DNA from: Anagrus nilaparvatae | Lineage: Eukaryota; Arthropoda; Insecta; Hymenoptera; Mymaridae | Direction: 5' to 3' | Length of the DNA stretch: 64,000 nt | Assembly (NCBI GenBank): GCA_022575985.1 | Contig: JAKSXM010000002.1 | Coordinates: 16,107,001 to 16,171,000 of the forward strand | Part shown: positions 38,801 to 50,800 of the stretch, one piece after another | How positions within the stretch are numbered: the first letter of the stretch is position 1 | Layout of the letters: every line of letters starts with the position of its first letter | Position numbers and translations under genes: made by a program | Notes under the pieces: generated by a model | The model's input: only the letters and a program-made list of their open reading frames with translations | Databases searched by the model: none | Told to the model about the DNA's origin: nothing

Positions 38801-41800
38801 TAATTAATAAAATTATTTTCCCTTGTAAAATTTTACAGAATATTAATTATATTTTTATACTTTATATTGGACATAACACTACTGTAAAATAAAAAAAATT
38901 CTTTGTACTTCCGTAATTGACCTAATTAGACAAATAAAAATTATATCACTTTTTTTTTTTGAATTATAATTACATTCAAATCTCAAGAAATTTCATTTAA
39001 ATATTAATTGCAATTATATTTTAATAATATTTAATTGAACCCTCATGTTTCATTAAATAAAATTGAATTTAAAAAAAATTAAATTAAACATAAAAAAAAT
39101 CAATTTTTTCTTTTTTATATTCTGTTCTGAATAAATAAGTACTGAAAATAAAATAGAAAAAAAATCTGACAGAATTAAACAGAGCTTTTATTAATACATA
39201 TTTTAATTTTTTTACCTCGCTAATACTGCTAAAATTTAAATAATAAATTGGCTAATTTTTGCTAAAATCCATATTTTTTAATGAAAAATAAGTAAAATAT
39301 TCAACAAAAATTTCCTGTAAAAAATGAAATATTGTAAAATTAATATGCTAAATATTCTGAATAATTTGTGTGATAAAATTGTAAATTTTTTTTTTTTTGC
39401 AATTCTGCATTTTTTGTTTTTCCTTGATCTTTCTTCACTACATGCAAAATTTTCTATTGTATTTCTATATATATGTGTAATTTAATATATATAAATGTCG
39501 CTGATATATATAAATGTAACATGAATTATGTGCATATATTCTTCTGAGGCTGTTTCATTGTAAAAAAAGCGAAAAAAAAATTGTGATTAATTAATTTGGT
39601 AATTAAAAATTTATTTAATTTAAAAAATTGTTTTATAGACAAATGATGCGCTTGGTAGTACATTCAATTGGATATACTTCATACCATTGATTGTTATTGG
39701 TTCATTCTTCATGTTAAATCTAGTTCTCGGAGTGTTAAGCGGGTAAGTTGGTTATATTAAGTTATTTTATGGTCATAAATAAAATCATTTTTTATTTTTT
39801 TCATTGAATATTATTTTTTTTTAATTAATTTTGTATAATTTATTATTTTTGATGATCTTTTCTTGAACGAAATAAATTTAGATAATCTTCGATTTGACTT
39901 TGTTCAGTCAATTTTTATAAAATCGAAGACAAAGTTTTTAGTGATTTATCTTGATACCGTGATAATAAGTGAATAATCTGGCGAATGTCAAAAGTCCTAA
40001 TTTGACTTAAGTTGTAAGGCATTAATTTTAAATGAGAAAAGACTATTGAAAATTAATTAATTTTTTATTTTTTTATTAATTTGTAAATATGATTTAATGT
40101 CTGAATTTATTATATTTTTTTAACAGCAAATTGGTAGGGGGTCAGTTTTCCTAATCTGTTTTTTCCCAAAGTACATTTTTCCCAAAAAAATAAAAAAAAT
40201 CATTTTTTTCTAAAAATATATTTTACTGATATGAATTTACATTAAAAGCGTACATTGTTCCCTATATTTCTCAAGTAAGACATAATATCATTATTTTAAA
40301 CATAATTATGATAGTTGTTTGTAATGTTGAATAAACGTTCTTCTTTCTGTTTTCTTATGTGATCCTTATAATTTCAGTGTCCGCTTGTTCCTTTCTCAGC
40401 TCTGTCAGAAAAATATACAAGCTGGGATGATTTTTTCCCACCGCATTCTTAAACTTTTAATGCCACCCCTCAGAGATATTATTTGAACGGGCTGTTCTTT
40501 GAAGGGTGGCATTATATTGAGCCTAAAATTCCAGAATGCTCGTAGAATAGAAAACCATCTAAATGAAGAAGAACTGAAGACGCGATTTTATTATTTCAGC
40601 CTTTATAAAAATTTATTTTTCACAAAAATTTTAATTTTATTCTAAATAGTTCAATTTTTTAAAACTTTGTATACCTAATGTTTACTAATATCGTGAAATT
40701 AAGTTAAAATATTTATTTATATGTTTTTTTATTTGAATTTTTTAAAAATTTGAAAATAAAAAATAATAAATAAAAAAAAATTTATTTTGGGAAAAAAGGA
40801 CTTTGAAAAAACTTTGTTTGGGAAAATTGGACTTTGGGGAAAAAAAATCATTGGGAAAACTGACCCCCAACCCAGCAAATTGAATATTAGATTCTTTGAA
40901 TATTATAATATAAAGTATTTCAGTCTGCAACAAAATTTTGCTTTACCCGCACTAAAAAAAAAATCTTGTTGTAATAATTAGACTTGGCTGCCATTTGAAG
41001 TTCAGAACCGTCATTGTACTTTCACGTCACCTAAGAAATTTCTCCTCTGCTTATACAAAATTTTTATAATCAGAATTTAAAATCTCCAAAAAATCTTAAT
41101 TGATAATGAATTTTTCTAAAATAATTTAAAATTAGAAAAAAAATATTTATAAATAGCGTTTTAAAGATTGAATTTTATACGACTTAAAAATAATTATCTG
41201 ACAGAAAATTATTTTTCCGAAAATGTAAAAACATATTTGTCTACTTAGTTGAATAGTAAATTAGTATTGGTATTTTGATATTCTGAAATTCTGTTTATTT
41301 TAATTTCGAGAATTCTAATCATTTTTGAATTATCCCCAAAAAATTATTCTTATATTTTTACATTATTTAATTGGCATTTATAAGTTTTACTGATATACTT
41401 AATTACTTGTATTTTAATTTTTTCATTTTGAACATTGAAATAATTTTTTGATTCCTTGAAATCTCGTAAGGTACCATGAATGTACTATGACGGTTCTGAA
41501 CTTCGAATGGCAGCCTTAGACTTCAGTTTACTATAAGAGGTTATTGGGTTGTTGAATATGAAAATGGGGTCATAATTTTATTTTCAGTGCTATTATATAG
41601 TTATCAGAGGGGTGGGAATAAAGTGAAAATCAAATCCAGTTGATAAGTCGTGATGATGAACGTTTTTGGGTCTCTGATTATGATAAATACCATCACAATT
41701 ATATTTCAATACTGCTAACTTTCATAATTACGAAAAGAACTAAATTTTTTCTAAAAACAGAATTCATGGACTCATCAAATAGAAACTTTTATCTTTTAAT

Positions 41801-44800
41801 GAAACGAATGTTGTGAAAGGTTCTTAATCACAAATTTTTTAATAAATCCGTTTATTCCACTATTCCTAATAAATCAAGCATATAAATCTCCATCAAATGA
41901 CATCAAAATTGAGTTGCAGAATTTTAAAATACTTCTCTGTACAGTTTTCAAAGAACCTAAAAATTCATTGCATCAAAATATATAAGATTTAAATTCTTTT
42001 TAATAAAAAAATCGTATTAAATTCAGATTTTCACTTTATAAAAAACACTTTTTTATTTATTTTTATTTAAATGCATGATATTATTTTGTTTTTATTTATT
42101 TACGCTATATAGGGAATTTTCAAATGAAAGAACACGCGTTGAAAGACGAGCGGCTTATCAAAAATCAAAAAGAAAAAGACTATTTACTACTGCATTTACT
42201 GCTTATTTAGACTGGATTACCCAAGCAGGTTTTTATTTTATTTTTTTTTATTTTGTTTATTTTAAATTTTGTAGATTAAAAAAAAAACTAACCCTTATTT
42301 TAAAAAGTAAATTGCAAATAAATTAATCTGATAAGCTAATTAGTGCTTTAATAAACCTTTATTTTAACGAAAACATCCTTTTTTTACGTATTATTTGACT
42401 ATCAATATTTTTTTTTTTGTGTTTTATTTTCCTTTTTTCATTTATTCATTATAAATCATCGCATCATCGCGTTACAATAAGCTATTATCATCGTTATTTT
42501 TTTTATGTAAATTGTAAATAAAAAAAAATAAATAAATCGAAAGTTTTTTTTTTTGAAAGGTTTGTTGGAAATTCGATTATATGCTTTTTATTTTGTTGTT
42601 TTTGATAAATAAAAAAAAAAACAAAGGCCTACAATTTTTTTTGCTTTATATTAATTGAGTGTATTTTTTTCTGTTGTTTTTTACTTTACTTTACAAAAAA
42701 AAAAGTTACCAATTATTTAGAGCCTACTACAAATATCGATCATTATTTGTTTTTTTTTTTTTTTAATAAATTTTTTTATTTAAAAGAAAAAAAAACAATG
42801 TTTTGATTTTGTAAAAAGGTAAAAAAGAATCAATAAAATGCTTGATTAATTAATTAAATATTTTGTCATAAGAAAAAATCCCATTATTATGTAAATTTAT
42901 AATGCTTCTGTAGAGAATTTGCTAAGGAAAGAGAAAAAGTTGAAAATCGTCAAACATTTTTGAAAATGAGAAGACAACAACAATTAGAACGTGATTTAAA
43001 TGGATACGTCGAATGGATATGTAAAGCAGGTTAGATATTTTATTTAGAAAATTTAGGCTGCTAAAAATATCATTTTTTTCATAAAATTTCTTGCTCCTAT
43101 TAAGCTAAATTGTAAATTTTTGAATTGATTTTATAGAAGTTTATGTAATTAACAAAATTTGTATTAAAATAATTGGTTTTTTACAGAGGAAGTTATATTG
43201 GCAGAAGAGCGAACGACAGAGGAGGAAAAAATGCATATAATTGAAGGTAACTCGAATATATTATTTTGTAAAACAAGAAATTGGATTATTGTTACTCGAT
43301 AAAAGGTAGATTTTTTGACTAACTATTGCTAGAATTTACCTTCAGTCTGAGTATCGATCATCTTCTCGTGCATTTATTATTAGCAAGAATAATTCGTGCT
43401 TTCATGATTACTGATTGCGTTCCATTTGAAAGATTATTAGCAAACGAGCCAGCAGATTCGTTTAAAAAGGCTATTTTATAACGAGTTTATTTAGCAGGTA
43501 GTTTGATTTGACTGGGAAAAATTTTGGTTTGGAAAGTTTCATAAAACTGTTTATTTAAAATTTCGATTTTAGTTAAACAAAAAATTTTTAGAATAACTAT
43601 GTTGGCAATGAGCCTTGACAGAAAACCGACGCTAAAAAAAATATGGAGCTCAATTTTCGTTTTTTAAGTCTTATTTTATTAAAAAAAGATCACGGTACGT
43701 TTGAAGCTGAACAACCTGAAAGCTCTGGCACTTCAGATTTTTTTCTTGGAATAGTCTTTAATATGATCCAAGAATCCTATGAAATCGTTTTTAAAAGTGT
43801 ACACGTTCCTATGAACTTTTTTTGTGAGAGCTTAAAAAAGGCCCAAAATGACCAATTTTCAAATTTATTTACATTGCTGCCAAAAATCTGATTTTTTATG
43901 TCAATGGGTCTTATAGGTCGCAAAAATTTTCTGCAAACTTCAAGTTTCCAAAAATTCTTTACTTGTTCTTTTTCAATCATTTTTTTTCCAGATATGACAA
44001 TTTAAAGTCATAGTCCCAATTTGAGGGTTTTTCAAAAAAGTCAATTTTAATCATTATCTCACAACAAAATATTTATTTTTTAATAATGATCCATAATGAG
44101 TAAAATAGTAATTTTTAGGTTTTTTTAAAGTAACGTTGCAACCTTGGATGTTAACTAAAATACTTCCAATTCATCTTATTTTTTTTACATAAGTATCACT
44201 TTTCTATTTCCGCAAACGTTAATTTTTTAAAAGCCATTTCATCATAACTATAGTCAATAAACCAAATGGCCATTTTTACCCAAATAACCAATTTTTAAAT
44301 TGCTTGCGAAATTCGAATTTTTGATAAAAATGGGATCTGTAGGCATCAAAAACTTTTTAAAAGCTACAAGTTTCCAAAAAATCTTTACTCGTCTCTTTTC
44401 ATTAAATAGTTTCTTAGATATAGCTTTTCAAAGATAATAATTAAAATTGACTTTTTTGAAAAACCCTCAAATTGGGACTATGACTTTAAATTGTCATATC
44501 TGGAAAACAAATGATTGAAAAAGAACAAGTAAAGAATTTTTAAAAACTTGAAGTTTGCAGAAAATTTTTGAGACCTATAAGATCCATTTCCATGAAAAAT
44601 TAGAATTTTGGCAGCAATGTAAATAAATTTGAAAATTGGTCATTTTGGGCCTTTTTTAAGCTCTCACAAAAAAAGTTCATAGGAACGTGTACACTTTTAA
44701 AAACGATTTCATGGAGTTCTTGGATCATATTAAAGACTATTCCAAGAAAAAAATCTGAAGTGCCAGAGCTTTCAGGTTGTTCAGCTTCAAACGTACCGTA

Positions 44801-47800
44801 ATCTTTTTTTAATAAAATAAGACTTAAAAAACGAAAATTGAGCTCCATATTTTTTTTAGCGTAGGTTAATTTTAGCAAAATTATTATTTGGGGGTTTTAA
44901 TATAACCCCGAAGGAAAAAAAATTACCAAGCAGAATTGATTTTCGTGGCAATACAAAAATTTTAATCTAAATTTTCTAAAAAACGCGAATTCCCCATGTT
45001 ATTTAAATGGAAAAAGTACGTGCATTTAGGCAACCGTAGCAGTCGGGTTTTTAACCGCTCCTATGAAGAAATCTTATTTTTTTGGTACAAACTTTCATTT
45101 AAAAACCTTGGAGCAGCAAAAAATCGAATTTGGGAAATAACAGACACCCTAATGTTTATTTCAAATATAGTGGGAACCCTTCGACGGGTTAACAGTACGA
45201 TCTTTGTTTTCGGGATCATGAGCTGGAGCCCCTGCTCGTCCATCCAGGGGTTGATCTGTCTCCTGACTTGATTCAGCCTCTGCTGGCCCACTTTCTTTTC
45301 TCTAATCTTTATGGTTAGGGCTACGTCTTCCGCGTACCAGATCAGGGAGACTCCTTCCGTGAAGTCAACGCGCAGCAAGCCGTCGTAAAAGGCATTCCAC
45401 AGGTCAGGTCCAAGAACCTACCCTTGGGCAATACCCGCACTTTACGCCCTTTCCCGCCTACCATCGAGCGTGTCGTAGAGCAGCCTACAGTCTCGCAGGT
45501 AATCCTTCAAGATTTAGCCCAGATATTTGGGTATCCGGAATTCCTGCTTGTGAGATAGGGGTATGTCGTCCCACCTGGCTGAATTGAAGGCGTTTTTAAC
45601 ATCCAACGTCACCAGTAAGTCGTCCATGCGATTCGCGTAAGGCCTTTCTCTCTCTACGGTATCCACGACACGCTTGATGGCGTCTACGGTGGAATGCCCC
45701 TCGCAAAAGCCATGCTGTTCATGATTAGAGATTACCGCCCTCTACGATCGCTAACCTTAGTCTAGTCCGAAGTTCTGGAGCACAAGGCGAGCCACCTTCC
45801 ACTTCCTTGGAAACACTCCCACCACCAAGCAAGCATTAAATATGCTCAGCAGGATACCAGGGATTACTTTAACGGCCCGTTTTAGGACTTCCGCTGGTAT
45901 CCCATCCGGTCCCGGCGCCTTCCATTTTTCATGGTTTTGATAGCCTTGACCATCTCAGCCTCTGAATAATGGCACTTCATTCCTGAGTATTTCCTCTACC
46001 GGATGCTTCCGGATGAGCTGTTTAGGGAAGACAGTGCCCACTATCCTTTCGGTCGTTGCCTCGTTCTTCCTATTATCAGACCTCCGTTTTAATATGCCCA
46101 TTATGACAATGTAACCAAGGCCCCTGAGGTCCTTGTTTACGTCTTCGCGTAATGAACGCAAGCAACAAGCCTTGCTTTGACGAATGGCCTTGGACAGCTG
46201 ATGCTTAGCGTCTTTGTGTTCCCGAGAGAGCACCGCGGACTATGGTTGTTCCCGTGCTCTCTGTGCTTTCCGTCGTGCCTTGTGACACTCTCTTCGAAGG
46301 CCCTCTATTTCGGGGGTCCACCAGTGTACTGGCTTTCCCCCCTTCCATGGTCACCGGTATGGCATGGAGGCGTTGCACCGTCTAGTAATGAGGTTACTTT
46401 CTTTACTAAGATTTCAGCCTCGCAGGGACTTGAGAATCCTCCGCACCAAGCGGGGATGGACGCTGACTCGATGTGAAGATATTCTTCGAACCTGTCCTTG
46501 TCCATCTTTGGCACGTTCCAACCTAGGGGACGCTTTTTGTTCGGAGGTCTTTGGTAGATTCCCTCCAAAATTCCGAAGGTGACGTACTTATGGTCGCTAC
46601 ACGTTTCGCCATCCACCACCCTCCAGTGACCGATCCTCCTAGACGCTCGTTCTGTTGCAGAGTTTATATCGGAGATGGAGGAACCTCGGACTCGCGTAGG
46701 TCCGAATATTGCCTCTATTAACATGGAACATGTTTATTGTATGGGGTATTTGAAAAAGTTTGGCTCGGCAGGGGGGGTGAAAAATTGATGTTTTTAGGGT
46801 GGGTTGAAAAAGTTAAGTTTTCAGGGGGGGGGGGGTGAAATGGACTTAGAATATTTTTAATTTAGGACTTAGCATAATTTGAAGTGGGAGATAAGAACAA
46901 GAACTTAGAATAATTGAGAGTTTATGGATTTAGGATAATTTATATTTCAGGATTTATTGTAATTTCGGTTTTTGGATTTATGTTATGAGTGAAAATGTTC
47001 CATGCTCATTGGTTTTGTTGTTACACAAACCGGTTATAAATTTTCTGGACCACCAGTTTACATCTAGTGACCATTTCGAGTACCCTTCGTTCCCTGTGGT
47101 TGGTTGCAGGGATAGCCCACTCTAAAGCCCTAGCGTTAAAGTCTCCAGCGATGATAAAGTTGCCAGCGACCCCGGGGATCGTGTCTTCAATGCTGGCCAG
47201 CTATTAAGCGAATACCGCATCCGAGTCGTTTGGGGAGAGATAGCATCTTATATAAGTTGTCTCTCCACACATGACCTAAACGTGGCAATTGCCTCTTTCT
47301 TGTCGGGACACTTGGTCTCTGTCTCAGAGCCATATGGCACAAACATTGGTGTCACCGGACAGCCAGCCCCGACTGTCTTCGCCATATTTAAGGTATACGC
47401 CTTGTTTCTGTTTGTACCTTTACATACATACTGGCTATGCCCATAGCCCAAAGATTCAAAGCAGCGCCTTGCTTCCGCATGCAGGCGCACTCTGTTCAAT
47501 GCCCAGCCGATCTGGATTTTCCCCTTTTTGGCCAGACGTAGAGCGTCTTAAGTAGGTCCACCACGGCCATTTGGCTCGTCGTGCCTTTGGTTTTAAAAGA
47601 GGTGACCTGCAGTAAGTCTCCATTTTCGACACCTATAACCTTAGCGACAGCTGCCTGAATCTCCTGTTCTTTCATGAGCCCATCCAAATTTCGAATTTCG
47701 AATTTAAGAGTAAGGATCAAGTCACGAACATTTGACTCAGGGCCCGTTACCGACTTCACCGCTTCTTTTAGTTTTTGTCAGTCTTCGATTGTACGTATTT

Positions 47801-50800
47801 ATTAGTATAATTATAACAAAATTATAATATATATGGGGCGTTCTTTGTCAACGCAGCCACCCCCCCTGTACAGTAAAATATTAAAGATAAAAAGATAAGA
47901 GTGGGCTTAAAATTTTCGTTGAAGATTCTAGTTTTTAATACCGCGTGGTGTTTTTTTCAAAATTTATCCCTTGCGGGTGTTTTAGTCAGCGTTTTGGCCA
48001 GTGTCAAAAAAAAAAAACAAGAATCTTCAGTAAAATGTTTGGGTTTAATTTTTTTTTTAATTTTAGGATGGTATCTGGTCAATTGGCCAATAATAAAGAT
48101 TTTTTTTGTCTTGTAAAAATTTCTAAAAACTTAACCCTGTTCAGCAAAAATGGGTCTAATTATTTGTAAATATTGGAACTTCAATAATTTTTTAAAGACA
48201 AAAAGAGCATGCTAAGAAATATATTTATGGGACAAAAAATAGTTGGAATTAACTGAATAATACGTAAAAATTTTTTCAAAAAATTTTTGGACATTTTCGG
48301 ATTTTTGGATTTTCCCATTTTTGGCCAAAATTCGAAAATTTTCAAAAAGTTTTGAAAACATATATCCATATTATTTGGCTGATTCTAAGCACTTTTTGTT
48401 CTGTAATATATTTGTCTAAAATTAACTCTTTTCGAGTAATGCTAATTAGCGAATCTTTTGATGAAATTTTATGCTGTTATTACTCGAAAAGGGTTAATTT
48501 TAAACAAATATATTACAGAACAAAAAGTGCTTAGAATTAGCCAAATAATATGGATATATGTTTTCAAAACTTTTTGAAAATTTTCGAATTTTGGCCAAAA
48601 ATGGGAAAATCCAAAAATCCGAAAATGTCCAAAAATTTTTTGAAAAAATTTTTACGTATTATTCAGTTAATTCCAATTTTTTTTTGTCCCATAAATATAT
48701 TTCTTAGCATGCTCTTTTTGTCTTTAAAAAATTATTGAAGTTCCAATATTTACAAATAATTAGACCCATTTTTGCTGAACAGGGTTAAGTTTTTAGAAAT
48801 TTTTACAAGACAAAAAAAAATCTTTATTATTGGCCAATTGACCAGATACCATCCTAAAATTAAAAAAAAAATTAAACCCAAACATTTTATTGAAGATTCT
48901 TGTTTTTTTTTTTGGACACTGGCCAAAACGCTGACTAAAACACCCGCAAGGGATAAATTTTGAAAAAAACACCACACGGCATTAAAAACTAGAATCTTCA
49001 ACGAAAATTTTAAGCCCACTCTTATCTTTTTATCTTTAATATTTTACTGTACAGGGGGGGTGGCTGATTTGACAAAGAACGCCCCATATATAATAATTTA
49101 TAATATAAAATTTATAAGTATTAAATTTGAACAATTAAATCTTTTTAAATCCAAATAAAATAATTTAAAGTACTTTTAAATTATTTTATTTTGTATAAAA
49201 AAAAATATTCCAATACAAGAAATAAAAATAAAAATTAAAAATTTAATAGAAAAATTACCAAGTCCAAAAATTTAAATAAAAAGAAAGAAATTATGCCGAC
49301 AGGCTGAGTCGATCTTTACTCAATAAAATTTGGAAAATAAAAGATAACTTGCCTCTGTTGAAACCCGTATAAACAGATTTTTCGGTGGTTCGGAAAGCCG
49401 GAGATTTCCATGTTAGGAAATCTCGTAATAAAACTTTTATTCGGAAAGTTTCGTTTCCTTAAACATGAGGAGATTTTATGATATAATTAAAAAAAAAGAA
49501 GGTCACTGATTCAAAAAACTTCCGATGTCAAGCCCCCACTGTGAATTATCTAACCTTTTTTTAAACCCACCCGTTGTATTCCAGTCAAATCACGGTTGTA
49601 GTTGTATATTTACTGTCTAACACTACAATTAGTCTAGTATAGGGGTTTTGGGTCGTTTATCACGAATTTCGGAGTTATAGCTTTGCGAAATTTATGGAGG
49701 TAGATTTAAATACTAGTTGCAGAATTTAAGTTTAAAGTAGTTGGTTTAGTAAAATTATTTATTACTGGAGGTTTCTAAGAAAATTCTAGATCGTCAACAT
49801 TTCTTAATCAACAATCCTTGGCACTTATTTTTTTAATATTACCACAAAAATATTATTGTTGATACGCAAAATTGTTCTCGCAAATAATAAATAAATAATT
49901 TGAATGCTAATAAAAATTATATATTAATAAAATAAATAAATTTTCAGCACGTAGAAGAGCAGCGGCCAAAAGAAAAAAGCTTAAAAATCTTGGTAAAAGT
50001 AAAAGTACAGATACAGAAGAAGAGGATGGGGATGAAGATCCTGAAGATGGTGAGTTGTATTTTTCCCTTTCGTCTAAAGAAAATATAAACAAATTTTTAT
50101 TCTCTAAAATTTTACTATTCTATTTTTCTCTATATTTTTCAATTATATTAAATCTTTTCTATATTCAGTCTATATTATACATATAAACTGCACTTTGCTT
50201 TAAGTAAAGTTCTAATTTAAAAATTTTTTTTTTTAATAAACAACTAATACTTTAAATATACACATTTTTTTTTTAAATAAATTCAAAATTTTTTTTTATT
50301 TTTTGTAAATAAATAAAATAAATTGAGGACAAAACTAAAAAAATTATTTTTTTTTTTTTTTTTTTATTCTTAAATAATCCTCAAATATAAAAAAAAAACC
50401 TAACAATTTTGTCAAGAAACATTCTAAACACACGCTATCAGATGATCCTCTTGTTTCAGAGCCTAAGAAAAAACTGAAAGGTAACTACAATATATCACCA
50501 GGTCATGCTAACAGTATATTTCTATATCTCTCTCTATATTATCTATCTATATCTATATATATATAAATATATATATTTTTTTTTTATAATCAAGTAATAT
50601 AAAATAAATTAAATTAAAACGCTATAATCGTATTTTTATTTTTATTTTTTATTATTTTTTTTTAAGTAAATAAAGTACTGCACATGGTACTCTTGTTATT
50701 ATATGCGTAAAATAATTTTTATTATAAGAAAAAGGCATCTGCTATAGAGTTAATATGAAATGTGTATACGGCTTGGTGTTTCTTAAATGGTTATGGATTT

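Larger units (their letters stand above)
45000..47770 (-). mobile_element. Decayed R1-like non-LTR retrotransposon (LINE), minus strand
   Basis: A much GC-richer block than its surroundings reads, on the minus strand, as a gag-like ORF1 with zinc-knuckle remnant (47759-47248), an AP-type endonuclease (about 47240-46305, interrupted) and a reverse transcriptase (about 46230-45061). All parts carry stops and frameshifts. The 3' part of the RT frame and the 3' UTR are not recognisable. It lies between the foldbacks ending at 44863 and starting at 47828. R1/Jockey group is my reading of the motifs. Confidence 0.85.

Noticed and set aside
42241..42913. Further alternative AID exon between the two identified
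   Set aside because: The interval is dominated by A and T runs, with no open segment of the right phase resembling EF..ER..VE.R.
43643..44878. Two open frames starting [16 protein letters not shown] in opposite directions
   Set aside because: They are the two arms of one foldback and not duplicated genes; no family recognised.
46177..46582. Plus-strand open frames in the GC-rich block
   Set aside because: They are shadows of the minus-strand LINE endonuclease and reverse transcriptase, where motifs are recognisable.
47901..49019. Paired open frames such as [13 protein letters not shown] and [15 protein letters not shown]
   Set aside because: Each occurs once per arm of the hairpin element; the symmetry explains the open frames, and no domain is visible.
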